64,000 nucleotides of DNA from Clostridiales bacterium. GTDB taxonomy: Bacteria; Bacillota; Clostridia; Lachnospirales; Lachnospiraceae. The DNA is taken from NCBI GenBank assembly GCA_022778745.1, contig JALFSR010000002.1, positions 1 through 64,000 on the forward strand. Direction: 5' to 3'. Position 1 is the stretch's first letter; the number at the start of each line of letters is the position of its first letter. Below the pieces are notes generated by a model. The model saw nothing but the letters and a program-made list of their open reading frames with translations, did not search any database and was not told where the DNA came from. A program made the position numbers and the translations under genes. Positions 25,320-34,353 of this stretch are shown piece after piece.

Positions 25320-26216
25320 TTGAAAAAATTGTTATTTATCTTCAATCCATTTTCTGGTAAGGGAAAAATTAAAAATAGTTTAAGTGAGATTATTTATTTA
25401 TTTAATAAAAATGGATATGAAATTACAATACAAGCGACTCAATGTAAGGGAGAGGCGACAACTATTGTAGAGAAAAAGGGAAAAGATTATGATTTAATTG
25501 TATGCAGTGGTGGAGACGGTACATTAAATGAAACAATATCGGGACTGATGAAGTTGGAGCAACGTCCCCCTATCGGTTATATTCCAGCTGGTTCAACAAA
25601 TGATTTTGGAGCAAGTATTGGACTGCCAAAAAACATGTTACGAACTGCTGAAATTATTATGAAAGGACAAGCAAACCCATATGATATCGGTCAGTTTGGA
25701 GATCAATATTTTGTTTATGTAGCTGCATTTGGAGCGTTTTCTGATGTGTCTTATATGACTCCGCAGCAGACAAAAAATTTAATTGGTCATCAAGCATACG
25801 TATTAGAAGCAATGAAGAAGATTGGCACGATTAAGCCAATTCATATGTTGATGGAATATGATGATCAAATCATAGAAGGCGATTACCTTTTTGGAATGAT
25901 TTCTAATTCAATAAGTGTTGGAGGAATTAAAGGATTAATTGGATACAATGTAAGCATGAATGATGGACTGTTTGAAGTTATGCTCGTAAAGCACCTAGAA
26001 AATCCGCTCGAATTCCCAATGATTTTATCCAATTTGCTTGCAAAAGAAAAAGATCCAAAATATATTACAACATTCCGCTGCTCCGCTATGAAGATTCATA
26101 GTGATCAGCCAGTCAATTGGACATTGGACGGTGAATTTGGAGGAGAACGTTGTGATACGAGTGTACTTATACATAAACAGGCAGTTTCAATTATTAGCGC
26201 GAATGTAGAAAAGTAA
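25320..26216 (+). CDS. Diacylglycerol/lipid kinase family protein
   Basis: Members phosphorylate diacylglycerol or related lipids at the membrane (DgkB, YegS, BmrU). 'FIFNPFSGKGK' at the start and the nucleotide-binding 'VCSGGDGTLNETISGLM' at about residues 60-77 are diagnostic; 'GYIPAGSTNDFGASIGLP' and 'DGLFEVMLVK' and the closing 'LDGEFGG' complete the catalytic core. Length (298) fits. The start is TTG 25320, nine bases after GGGAGGA; there is no better ATG. It is followed by the sigma factor gene with its own promoter. Confidence 0.9.
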   Translation: MKKLLFIFNPFSGKGKIKNSLSEIIYLFNKNGYEITIQATQCKGEATTIVEKKGKDYDLIVCSGGDGTLNETISGLMKLEQRPPIGYIPAGSTNDFGASIGLPKNMLRTAEIIMKGQANPYDIGQFGDQYFVYVAAFGAFSDVSYMTPQQTKNLIGHQAYVLEAMKKIGTIKPIHMLMEYDDQIIEGDYLFGMISNSISVGGIKGLIGYNVSMNDGLFEVMLVKHLENPLEFPMILSNLLAKEKDPKYITTFRCSAMKIHSDQPVNWTLDGEFGGERCDTSVLIHKQAVSIISANVEK

Positions 26217-26252
26217 TTCGTTTAGATAACAATAAAAAAATAACATAAATAC

Positions 26253-26281
26253 TTTACAAATGAGGAATGCTATAGTATAAT
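26253..26281 (+). promoter_or_regulatory. Promoter upstream of rpoD
   Basis: TTTACA (26253-26258) and TATAAT (26276-26281) are 17 bp apart. The leader to rpoD is about 160 nt. Confidence 0.75.
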
Positions 26282-26331
26282 ATTAATCTGTGGGAGTATG
26301 TTCTGATAAGAAAAAGGACAGAAATAATAGG

Positions 26332-26362
26332 AACGGTCTAAGCAGAGCCCGTTTTCTTTTTA
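26332..26362 (+). terminator. Possible attenuator in the rpoD leader
   Basis: AACGGTCT and AGAGCCCGTT form an 8-bp stem with a two-base bulge, followed by TTTCTTTTTAT. Transcripts from 26288 could stop here, giving an RNA of about 70 nt, or read through into rpoD. Confidence 0.45.
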
Positions 26363-26447
26363 TAAATTGTCATAGGAATAAGAAAGCAAACAGACATATG
26401 AAAACAAATGTAGTGATGAAGCCTGCAAACAGAAAGGACAATGTGCA

Positions 26448-27563
26448 ATGGAAAAAGAGATTTTAAACGAACGTCTAGGAAAACTTGTCGAAATTGGAAA
26501 TGGAAAAAATAAAGCTCTGGATTTCAATGACATTAATGATTTCTTTATTGGTGAAGTGCTGACACCAGAAGAATGGGAATATGTTTATAACTATCTGGAA
26601 GCAAAAAAAATTGATGTACTTCGTCCAATGGATGAAGATATGGCAGCAGAGGATGCACTGTTACTGGACAAAGATATTGATTTTTCCTCAGAAGAAGAAG
26701 ATATTGATTTAGATGCCATTGATCTGTTAGAGGGTATCGGAACAGAAGATCCGGTGCGTATGTATTTAAAGGAAATTGGAACTGTACCACTTTTAAGCGC
26801 AGAGGAAGAATTGGATTTGGCGAAGAAGAAGGCAGAGGGCAGTACGTATGCAAAAGAACGTCTCATCGAAGCTAACTTACGTCTTGTTGTTAGTATTGCA
26901 AAGCGTTATACAGGAAGAGGTATGAGTTTTCTGGATTTGGTACAGGAAGGTAATCTTGGACTAATCAAAGGTGTTGAGAAGTTTGACTACACAAAGGGAT
27001 ATAAGTTAAGTACATATGCGACATGGTGGATTCGTCAGTCTGTGACAAGAGCATTAGCCGATCAAGCAAGAACGATCCGTGTGCCAGTTCATATGGTAGA
27101 AACGATTAATAAGATGTCTAAGATGCAGCGTAAACTGACATTGGACTTAGGTTATGAGCCATCTGTGACAGAACTTGCAAAAGCATTGGATATGTCTGAA
27201 GATAAAGTAATGGAGATTATGCAGATTGCCAGAGAACCAGCATCATTGGAGACACCAATCGGTGAAGAAGATGATTCTAACTTAGGTGATTTCGTAGCAG
27301 ATAATAATGCAGTTACACCAGAAGGTAATGTAGAATCTGTGATGCTTCGAGAACATATTGATGCATTGTTAGAGGATTTAAAAGAACGAGAACGTCAAGT
27401 AATTGTACTGCGTTTTGGTTTGGAAGATGGACATCCTCGTACATTAGAGGAAGTAGGAAAGGAATTTAATGTCACGAGAGAGCGCATTCGCCAGATTGAA
27501 GCGAAGGCATTACGCAAGCTTCGTAATCCAGTCAGAAGCAAACGAATTCGTGATTTCCTTTAA
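26448..27563 (+). CDS. rpoD: Primary sigma factor of RNA polymerase (sigma-70/SigA)
   Basis: This is the housekeeping sigma factor. After an acidic region 1.1-like N-terminus come region 1.2 ('[22 protein letters not shown]'), region 2 ('[55 protein letters not shown]'), region 3 and region 4 ('[16 protein letters not shown]...[28 protein letters not shown]'). Length is 371. In many clostridia dnaG lies directly before this gene; here a lipid kinase gene does. A 34-nt perfect palindrome follows. Confidence 0.96.
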   Translation: MEKEILNERLGKLVEIGNGKNKALDFNDINDFFIGEVLTPEEWEYVYNYLEAKKIDVLRPMDEDMAAEDALLLDKDIDFSSEEEDIDLDAIDLLEGIGTEDPVRMYLKEIGTVPLLSAEEELDLAKKKAEGSTYAKERLIEANLRLVVSIAKRYTGRGMSFLDLVQEGNLGLIKGVEKFDYTKGYKLSTYATWWIRQSVTRALADQARTIRVPVHMVETINKMSKMQRKLTLDLGYEPSVTELAKALDMSEDKVMEIMQIAREPASLETPIGEEDDSNLGDFVADNNAVTPEGNVESVMLREHIDALLEDLKERERQVIVLRFGLEDGHPRTLEEVGKEFNVTRERIRQIEAKALRKLRNPVRSKRIRDFL

Positions 27564-27648
27564 GTAACATTTGAGTTGGGATTTCGCTCTGTATGATGCA
27601 GGAAAAGCAGTTCTTGCATCTGCAGTATGCGCTTATAGATTTAGTGGG

Positions 27649-27682
27649 AGGGGTACTTGAAGATGCATCTTCAAGTACCCCT
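27649..27682 (+). terminator. 34-nt perfect palindrome after rpoD
   Basis: AGGGGTACTTGAAGATG and its exact complement form a 17-bp stem with no spare loop bases. ATCGTTTCATT follows, so the U-tract is weak. It most likely ends or protects the rpoD transcript. Confidence 0.65.
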
Positions 27683-27704
27683 ATCGTTTCATTACTATTG
27701 GAGC

Positions 27705-27735
27705 GCAGCGAAGCGGATTTTGAATATACTGATTT
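27705..27735 (+). repeat. Copy of the GCAGCGAAGCGGAT intergenic repeat
   Basis: GCAGCGAAGCGGATTTTGAATATACTGATTT matches the copy at 47115-47150 at 21 of the first 24 positions. It stands between the palindrome after rpoD and queH. Confidence 0.55.
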
Positions 27736-27756
27736 AAAGAACAGTGTGGAGGGTTT

Positions 27757-28410
27757 ATGCAGAAAATAAATTATCAAAAACAATTGGAGAAGCAGTTAAT
27801 ACAATTAGAAAATGAGTCAGTAATACCAACGTTATTGCTTCATAGCTGCTGTGCCCCATGCAGCAGTTATGTATTAGAATACTTATCTAATTATTTTTCT
27901 ATTACAGTTTTTTATTATAATCCTAATATTTCACCAGAAGAAGAATTTAGAAAACGAGCAGAGGAACAAAAGAGACTGATTGAATCGATGCCATTAAAAA
28001 ATCCAGTTCACTGTATAGTAGGAGAATATGAGCCAGAACGATTTTATGAGTTAGCAAAAGGATTAGAGACCGTGCCAGAGGGAGGAGAAAGATGTTTTCG
28101 CTGTTATGAGCTTCGGTTGAGGGAATCAGCAAAGATTGCAAAGCAAAATCATTTTGATTATTTTACAACGACGCTTTCTATTAGTCCATTAAAAAAGGCA
28201 GATCGTTTAAATGAAATTGGGCATCAATTAGAACAAGAATATGGAATAAATTATTTATATTCTGATTTTAAAAAGAAAGATGGATATAAGCGTTCCATTG
28301 AATTATCACACGAATACCAATTGTATCGGCAAAATTACTGTGGATGCATTTATTCAAAGAAAGAGGCATTGATGAGAGAAAAGAAAGTTTTGGAGGAAAA
28401 GGAGTGTTAG
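27757..28410 (+). CDS. queH: Epoxyqueuosine reductase QueH
   Basis: QueH reduces epoxyqueuosine to queuosine in tRNA, replacing the B12-dependent QueG. Its cysteine-rich signature is intact: 'LLHSCCAPCSSYVLEYL' near residue 30, 'GGERCFRCYELRLRESA' near 110 and 'LYRQNYCGCIYSKKEA' near 190. Length (217) is typical. GGAGGG precedes ATG 27757. tgt at 37906 encodes the preceding step of the pathway. The RND gene begins nine bases after its stop. Confidence 0.93.
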   Translation: MQKINYQKQLEKQLIQLENESVIPTLLLHSCCAPCSSYVLEYLSNYFSITVFYYNPNISPEEEFRKRAEEQKRLIESMPLKNPVHCIVGEYEPERFYELAKGLETVPEGGERCFRCYELRLRESAKIAKQNHFDYFTTTLSISPLKKADRLNEIGHQLEQEYGINYLYSDFKKKDGYKRSIELSHEYQLYRQNYCGCIYSKKEALMREKKVLEEKEC

Positions 28411-28419
28411 GGAAAGTCT

Positions 28420-31400
28420 ATGTGGAAGTATAGTGTAAAAAGACCATATACGGTTATTGTGGCTGTGCTGATGGTTTTAATATTAGGGGTTGTTTCGTGG
28501 ACAAAAATGACAACGGATTTGTTTCCATCGATCAGCCTTCCTTATATGGTTGTTATGACAACTTATCAAGGCGGAAGTCCAGAAGAAGTAGAGTTAATTG
28601 TAACAAAACCGATCGAACAAGTGATGGCAACACTGGATAATATTGAAAATATTACATCTGTCTCTTCACAAGGACAGTCTACTGTTATATTGGAATTTGA
28701 TGATTCTGTTAATATGGAGTCAGCGACGATTGACACGAGAGAAAAACTTGATTTAATTTCTGCTTATTGGAATGAATCAGTTGGAAATCCGATTATCACA
28801 AAAATTAGTCCAGATATGATGCCAATTATAACAGCGGCGGTCGATATGGAGGATAAATCAAGGGAAGAGTTAAGTCAACTTGTAAATGATGAATTGATAC
28901 CAAAATTAGAAGGAGTGAATGGTGTTGCGAGCGTATCCGTCAACGGAGATGTTGAAAAAGAAATTGAAGTGGTGATGGATCAAAAAAAGATTGACCGCAT
29001 TAATGAAAAAATGAAAAAAGTAGTGCAGGATCAGATGTCTGAAGCACGTAAGCAGTTAGAAGAAGCACAGAAACAATTAGATAGTGGAAAAACTGCATTA
29101 AACAGTCAATCAAGCTTATTTTCTGATGGCTCAATTGATTTAAGCCAGGGAATGCTGACTGGAAAATTAGAATTATTAAAATCAGAAATTCAAATGGCTC
29201 AGATGGAAAGTCAGTTACAAGAAAAGGGAGCAGAAATTCAGCAGATGGAGTTTGTTGTCACAGAGATGGAAAAAGTGCTGAATACGACAAAACAAGAAAT
29301 TGCAAAAAATGAAGCGACTGTGACAGCATTGGAGCAAGAGGCTGCTAAACTTAATGCAGAAAATGCAAAAAGGGAAGAAGAATTAAATCAAAAGAAGGCA
29401 GAGCTAGAAAAACAGATTGCAGAACTTCAAAAGCAATTAAAAGACAATGTGCAGAACATTCCAGATTCTAGTGATAAAAAAGATGCGAATGATAATGTGC
29501 AGGCAACAGCAAATCAAGGTACGATCGCTGCACAGCTTGAGACATTAAAGGCACAGCTTCAGCAAGTGATTGCAGATCAACAGGAACTTGCATTGAAAAA
29601 AGCATCCTATGAAGTAAAGAAGTCTGCGGCAGAAAGTGCGAGAGTAGCAATCAGCACTTCAAAAAATGTTGCAAGCCAGTTAGAAGCACAGTTGAATTTG
29701 ACGAGGACAGAACTAGAACAGGCAAAACAGGCATTAAATACAGCAAGACAGCAGATTCAAGACGGCGGAACAAAGATTACTGACAGTAAAGATAGTTTAA
29801 ATAAACAAGAAAAAGAATTAACGAAGCAGCAGCAGGAAGCACAAAAGAAATTAGAAGAAGCAACTGCCCAGATAAAAGAGGGAGAAAAGCAGCTTGAAGA
29901 ACAGAAAAAAGCGTTGGATCAAGCAGAAGAGAAAGCATTAGAGCAGGTAACATTAGATGGGAAAATCACAAATGAAGTGATTAGTTCTCTGTTACAGGCG
30001 CAAAACTTTAATATGCCTGCAGGATATATCAAAGAAGGCGATACGTCTTATTTAGTACGTGTTGGTGATAAAATTACAGATATTTCAGAGATGAAAAACT
30101 TATTATTGTTTGACCCAAATATGGATGGGATTGATCCGATTATGTTAAAAGACGTCGCGGATATTTCCTATACTGATAATTCTGCTTCCTCTTATGCAAA
30201 AGTTAATGGAAATAATGGTTTGATTTTGTCAATACAAAAGCAAAATACATATTCGACAGCAGAAGTATCGGATCAGTTAGCTGAAAAATTCAAACAATTA
30301 GAGGGAGAATATGAAAACCTGCATTTTACTGCACTGATGGATCAAGGAACTTATATTGATCTTGTCGTAGATTCTGTACTCAATAACTTGCTTATGGGCG
30401 GATGTCTGGCGATTATTATTTTGATTTTATTTTTAAAAGATATAAAGCCGACGGCAATTATTGCATGTTCCATTCCAGTCAGTGTCATATTTGCAGTTGT
30501 ATTAATGTATTTTTCGAATATTACATTAAATGTTATCTCACTTTCTGGATTAGCAGTTGGAGTAGGTATGCTTGTTGATAACTCTGTCGTTGTAATCGAA
30601 AATATTTACCGATTGCGCAGTAAAGGTGCGACCGTTATTCAGGCGGCAGTGTCTGGTGCTGCACAAGTGGCAGGCGCGATTACATCATCGACATTGACAA
30701 CAATCTGTGTATTCGTTCCTATCGTATTTGTAGAAGGAATGACGAAGCAGTTGTTTGTAGATATGGCATTAACGATTGCTTATTCGTTACTTGCAAGTTT
30801 AATCATTGCATTGACACTTGTACCAACAATGGCATCAGGAATGCTCAAACGAGCATCAGAGAAAAAACATCCTCTGTTGAATAAAATGATAAATGGATAT
30901 GACAGAATTATTCGTATTTGTCTCAAACGAAAAGCGATTGTTCTTCTGCTTGTAGTAATTATATTAATTGGAAGTGTTATTGCTTCTCTTTCTAGAGGTA
31001 CAGCATTTATGCCGGAATCTGACAGTAATCAGCTGACGGCGACATTAAAAATGCCAAAAGATGCAAAGATGGAAGATACAACAAAAACTGCAGATGAAGT
31101 GGCAAAACGAATACAAGAAATAGATGGAGTCAATACAGTTGGTGCTATGATGAGTTCTAATAGCTTGATGAGCGGTGGAGGAAGTGATATCCGTTCTGTT
31201 ACCTTTTATGTTGTACTTGATGAGAAAAAGAAAGATACGAGTCAAGAAATTGCAGCAAACATTCAAGAAGCATGTCAAGATATGGATGGAGAAGTGACTG
31301 CACAAGGTTCTAATATGGATATGAGTGCGTTGGGCGGCTCGGGAATTTCAGTGAAAGTATTTGGAGAAGATATTGATACATTGAAAAAGGCAGCGGATGA

Positions 31401-32454
31401 GATTGCAGAAATTGTGTCAAGTGTTGATGGAACAGAGGAAGTATCAAATGGCGTAAAAGACCCGACACCAGAACTGCGCATTGTGATTGACAAAGATAAG
31501 GCAATGAAAGAAGGTCTTACTGTTGCACAAGCATATATGGAACTAAAGACAAAATTAGCACAGCCAGGCTCTTCAACTAGTATTGAAAAAGATGGAGAAT
31601 CGTATTCCACAATTGTCTCATCTGGTGACGAAGCGATGACACGAAAGAAATTAAAAGAATATGAATTCACTGTTACACAGCCAGATAGTACAAACAAAAA
31701 AGTAAAATTAAAAGATATTGCAAAAATTCAGCAGACGGAAACGTTATCTTCTATTAACCGAGAGGCACAAAAGCGAACACTTACTGTGTCAGCATCGATT
31801 GCAGATGGATATAATATTGGACTTGTGAGCAGAGAATTAAATAAAGCATTGGAAGGGTATGAGCCGCCAGAGGGATGCAGCATTGAGATGTCAGGAGAGA
31901 ATGAGACGATTAATGAATCAATGAGCCAGTTAATGCAGATGATGATTCTTGGTATTGCAATGATCTATTTTATTATGGTAGCTCAGTTTCAATCATTTCT
32001 ATCACCATTTATCGTTATGTTTACAATTCCGCTTGCATTTACTGGTGGATTTTTAGGACTCTTCCTCACAGGCAACGAAGTAAGTGTTATTGCAATGATT
32101 GGATTTATTATGTTATCTGGTATTATTGTAAACAATGGTATTGTGCTTGTTGATTATATTAATCAGCTTCGCTTAGAAGGATGGGAACGAAGAGATGCTA
32201 TTATAGAAGCAGGAAAAACTCGTATGCGTCCAATTTTGATGACAGCAATCACGACAATACTTGGATTAATGACGATGGCAATGGGAATTGGAAATGGTGC
32301 TGATATGATGCAGCCGATTGCAATTGTCACTGTTGGAGGTCTGATTTATGCCACAATTATGACATTATTTGTTGTTCCGATTATGTATGATATTTTTGCA
32401 AAGAGAAAAATAAAATCAGTTGACAAACGAGAATTGGAAATATTAGAGGATTAA
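28420..32454 (+). CDS. RND-superfamily efflux permease with a long coiled-coil insertion
   Basis: The protein belongs to the AcrB/HAE1 type of proton-driven efflux pumps. The N-terminus ('VKRPYTVIVAVLMVLILGVVSWTKM TTDLFPSISLP' style), 'GGSPEEVE', the membrane halves around 'LSGLAVGVGMLVDNSVVVIENIYRLR' (with the proton-relay Asp) and 'GFIMLSGIIVNNGIVLVDYIN' are all there. Its 1344 residues exceed the usual ~1030 because about 320 residues (roughly 190-515) form an uninterrupted Gln/Glu/Lys-rich coiled coil inserted in the first extracytoplasmic porter region. No adaptor or outer-membrane partner gene is nearby, as expected in a Gram-positive. A MITE is inserted at its stop codon. Confidence 0.9.
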   Translation: MWKYSVKRPYTVIVAVLMVLILGVVSWTKMTTDLFPSISLPYMVVMTTYQGGSPEEVELIVTKPIEQVMATLDNIENITSVSSQGQSTVILEFDDSVNMESATIDTREKLDLISAYWNESVGNPIITKISPDMMPIITAAVDMEDKSREELSQLVNDELIPKLEGVNGVASVSVNGDVEKEIEVVMDQKKIDRINEKMKKVVQDQMSEARKQLEEAQKQLDSGKTALNSQSSLFSDGSIDLSQGMLTGKLELLKSEIQMAQMESQLQEKGAEIQQMEFVVTEMEKVLNTTKQEIAKNEATVTALEQEAAKLNAENAKREEELNQKKAELEKQIAELQKQLKDNVQNIPDSSDKKDANDNVQATANQGTIAAQLETLKAQLQQVIADQQELALKKASYEVKKSAAESARVAISTSKNVASQLEAQLNLTRTELEQAKQALNTARQQIQDGGTKITDSKDSLNKQEKELTKQQQEAQKKLEEATAQIKEGEKQLEEQKKALDQAEEKALEQVTLDGKITNEVISSLLQAQNFNMPAGYIKEGDTSYLVRVGDKITDISEMKNLLLFDPNMDGIDPIMLKDVADISYTDNSASSYAKVNGNNGLILSIQKQNTYSTAEVSDQLAEKFKQLEGEYENLHFTALMDQGTYIDLVVDSVLNNLLMGGCLAIIILILFLKDIKPTAIIACSIPVSVIFAVVLMYFSNITLNVISLSGLAVGVGMLVDNSVVVIENIYRLRSKGATVIQAAVSGAAQVAGAITSSTLTTICVFVPIVFVEGMTKQLFVDMALTIAYSLLASLIIALTLVPTMASGMLKRASEKKHPLLNKMINGYDRIIRICLKRKAIVLLLVVIILIGSVIASLSRGTAFMPESDSNQLTATLKMPKDAKMEDTTKTADEVAKRIQEIDGVNTVGAMMSSNSLMSGGGSDIRSVTFYVVLDEKKKDTSQEIAANIQEACQDMDGEVTAQGSNMDMSALGGSGISVKVFGEDIDTLKKAADEIAEIVSSVDGTEEVSNGVKDPTPELRIVIDKDKAMKEGLTVAQAYMELKTKLAQPGSSTSIEKDGESYSTIVSSGDEAMTRKKLKEYEFTVTQPDSTNKKVKLKDIAKIQQTETLSSINREAQKRTLTVSASIADGYNIGLVSRELNKALEGYEPPEGCSIEMSGENETINESMSQLMQMMILGIAMIYFIMVAQFQSFLSPFIVMFTIPLAFTGGFLGLFLTGNEVSVIAMIGFIMLSGIIVNNGIVLVDYINQLRLEGWERRDAIIEAGKTRMRPILMTAITTILGLMTMAMGIGNGADMMQPIAIVTVGGLIYATIMTLFVVPIMYDIFAKRKIKSVDKRELEILED

Positions 32455-32455
32455 G
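32448..32455 (+). repeat. Left target-site duplication of the MITE
   Basis: GGATTAAG is repeated exactly at 32644-32651. It includes the last Asp codon and the TAA stop of the RND gene. Confidence 0.85.
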
Positions 32456-32643
32456 TTACGGTAAACGCAAGCTTTATGAACAAATTGTAAACAGATAGTT
32501 CCCTGAGAAAATATAGAGGTTACTTTTGTTTAATCTCAAGATTTGTAAATATTTAAAGCTTAATTCAAGCTTATGTTTTTGTATTACTTCAACAAAAAAA
32601 GCCTTGATTTTTTGTCGAAAAGAGAGATATGCGTTTACCGTAA
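32456..32643 (+). mobile_element. 188-bp MITE with 14-bp perfect terminal inverted repeats
   Basis: TTACGGTAAACGCA (32456-32469) and TGCGTTTACCGTAA (32630-32643) are perfect inverted repeats. The element is flanked by the 8-bp duplication GGATTAAG on both sides, the hallmark of transposition. It codes for nothing and is AT-rich inside, with an ACAAAAAA...TTTTTTGT stem near 32592-32615 that may act as a terminator. It stands between the RND gene and the promoter of the CNNM gene. Eight-base duplications are made by several transposase families; the parent is not in this window. Confidence 0.85.
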
Positions 32644-32651
32644 GGATTAAG
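32644..32651 (+). repeat. Right target-site duplication of the MITE
   Basis: GGATTAAG, identical to 32448-32455. Confidence 0.85.
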
Positions 32652-32661
32652 TGGGAAAATC

Positions 32662-32690
32662 TTGACAGAATCAGGGGTTTCGTGTAAAAT
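32662..32690 (+). promoter_or_regulatory. Promoter of the CNNM/CorC gene
   Basis: TTGACA (32662-32667) and TAAAAT (32685-32690) are 17 bp apart, only 11 bp beyond the MITE duplication. Confidence 0.75.
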
Positions 32691-32770
32691 ACTCTCAAAC
32701 TGTATCTATTATTATTTTATAATAAAATTGACACAGAAATAAAATAAATAAAAATGGAGAGTGATTTATT

Positions 32771-34066
32771 TTGGATTCGAGTGACGTCATACAATTGATT
32801 ATGTTGCTCATTTTATTAGCCTTTTCAGCAATCTTTTCTTCTGCTGAGACTGCGTTAATGACATGTAACCATATCCGCTTGCGTTCTATGTTTGATGAGG
32901 GAAACAAGAAGGCGGGAAAAGTATTGGATATGCTGGAAAACAACACTGACAAGATGCTGAGTGCGATTTTAATCGGTAATAACGTAGTAAATTTGTCAGC
33001 ATCCTCCCTTGCCACAATACTTGCGACAAAACTGCTTGGAAGCAGTGGTGCAGGTATTGCAACTGGAATTTTAACGTTACTTGTTTTAATTTTTGGTGAG
33101 ATTACGCCAAAATCTCTTGCTACGATATCTGCGGATAAGCTTTCATTGGCTTACTATGACTTTATCCATGCATTGATGGTTATATTGACACCTGCTATTT
33201 TCTTTGTGCGTATTCTTTCAAGAGGCTTATTACTCTTGTTAGGAGTTGATCCAGATGCGAAAGCGGAGACGATCACAGAAAGTGAACTGCGTGCGATGGT
33301 AGATGTGAGCCATGAAGAAGGTGTGCTTGAAAGTGATGAACGCAAGATGATTAAGAATGTATTCGATTTTGGAGATTCTCAGGCAAAAGACATTATGATT
33401 CCTCGTGTGGATGTTACGTTTATTCAAGTAGATTCAACATATGATGAACTTTTAGAAATATTCCAGGAAAATATGTTTACACGATTTCCTGTATATGAAG
33501 AAAGTACGGATGATGTGATTGGTGTCATTAATATGAAAGATGTATTGTTATATCGTCAAGGAACATCATTTTCGATCCGTAATTGTTTAAGAGAAGTTCA
33601 TTTTACGTACGAACATAGTTCTACATTAGAGCTGTTGCAAGAAATGAGAGAAACAGCATCCAATGTTACGATTGTGTTGGATGAATATGGCGCAACAGTT
33701 GGTATGATTACATTAGAAGACTTATTAGAAGAAATTGTTGGAGAGATTCGTGACGAGTATGACGGGGACGAAGTAGAGGCGATCCAGAAAATAAGTGATT
33801 ATGAGTATAGCATTGAAGCATCGATGAAACTGGATGATATTAATGATTATCTGGAATTGAAGCTTCAGTCTGAAGACTATGATACACTTGGAGGGTTTAT
33901 TATTGAACTGTTAGATCGACTTCCTCATGAAGGAGAGGAAATATCTTATCGCAATATGACGTTTAAAATTCTTCAGGTTGAGAAGAATAGAATTGATCGA
34001 ATACAGTTAACGATTCATCCAGAATTATCTGAGAATAAAGAGGAATACTTGGCATCAGAAAAATAA
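32771..34066 (+). CDS. CNNM/CorC-family membrane protein with CBS domains
   Basis: The family (annotated as hemolysin III-like, YtfL or MpfA) functions in magnesium export or ion homeostasis. An N-terminal CNNM membrane domain (residues 1-190; 'AFSAIFSSAETALMTCNHIRLR', 'LIFGEITPKSLATISADK') is followed by a CBS pair (about 205-330; 'DIMIPRVDVTFIQVD', 'YGATVGMITLEDLLEEIVGEI') and a C-terminal CorC/HlyC domain (about 345-420; 'DTLGGFIIELLDRLPHEGEEI'). The start is TTG 32771, downstream of TGGAGAG. Length is 431. An AT-rich terminator hairpin follows directly. Confidence 0.9.
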   Translation: MDSSDVIQLIMLLILLAFSAIFSSAETALMTCNHIRLRSMFDEGNKKAGKVLDMLENNTDKMLSAILIGNNVVNLSASSLATILATKLLGSSGAGIATGILTLLVLIFGEITPKSLATISADKLSLAYYDFIHALMVILTPAIFFVRILSRGLLLLLGVDPDAKAETITESELRAMVDVSHEEGVLESDERKMIKNVFDFGDSQAKDIMIPRVDVTFIQVDSTYDELLEIFQENMFTRFPVYEESTDDVIGVINMKDVLLYRQGTSFSIRNCLREVHFTYEHSSTLELLQEMRETASNVTIVLDEYGATVGMITLEDLLEEIVGEIRDEYDGDEVEAIQKISDYEYSIEASMKLDDINDYLELKLQSEDYDTLGGFIIELLDRLPHEGEEISYRNMTFKILQVEKNRIDRIQLTIHPELSENKEEYLASEK

Positions 34067-34089
34067 AAGAAAAGCACTTTTCTTTTGAC
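34065..34089 (+). terminator. AT-rich terminator after the CNNM gene
   Basis: AAAAGAAAAG and CTTTTCTTTT are perfect 10-bp arms with a CA centre (34065-34086). Possible promoter elements for the SCIFF gene follow (TATGAT at 34101-34106), though I find no well-spaced -35 box. Confidence 0.5.
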
Positions 34090-34143
34090 ATATTTTATGG
34101 TATGATAGCTCAAGTGAGAATAAGTAAATAGGAGGAATGATTC

Positions 34144-34287
34144 ATGAAGAGAGTAAAGACTTTAACAACAAAGACTCTGAAAAATACAATGAAAAAAGGC
34201 GGATGCGGAGAATGCCAGACATCTTGCCAGTCAGCATGTAAGACTTCCTGCACAGTAGGAAACCAGAGCTGTGAAAATAACAAATAA
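34144..34287 (+). CDS. scfA: SCIFF ranthipeptide precursor
   Basis: This 47-residue ORF is too short for the track. It is a SCIFF peptide (six cysteines in forty-five residues): Cys at 21, 24, 28, 32, 36 and 43, after a Lys/Thr-rich leader ('MKRVKTLTTKTLKNTMKKGG'). The core 'CQSACKTSCTVGNQSC' has Thr37 five residues after Cys32, the same spacing as the thioether made in the Clostridium thermocellum homologue CteA. The TAGGAGGA ribosome binding site is strong. The maturase gene follows 66 bp later across a hairpin. SCIFF peptides are nearly universal in Clostridia; a quorum or metabolic signalling role has been proposed, and their exact function is unsettled. Confidence 0.95.
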   Translation: MKRVKTLTTKTLKNTMKKGGCGECQTSCQSACKTSCTVGNQSCENNK

Positions 34288-34298
34288 TTTTTAGTAGG

Positions 34299-34326
34299 AG
34301 CCGAGGGGATTTCTCCTCGGCTTTCC
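34299..34326 (+). terminator. Attenuating hairpin between SCIFF precursor and maturase
   Basis: AGCCGAGG (34299-34306) pairs with CCTCGGCT (34315-34322), followed by TTCC. Partial termination here would yield more precursor than maturase mRNA. Confidence 0.65.
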
Positions 34327-34353
34327 ACTCGTATTATGGAAAGGAGAAAAAAA

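Noticed and set aside
32474-32698. 74-residue minus-strand ORF across the MITE
   Set aside because: It crosses the right terminal repeat, the target duplication and the next promoter; it has no ribosome binding site. I considered a transposase remnant but saw no motif.
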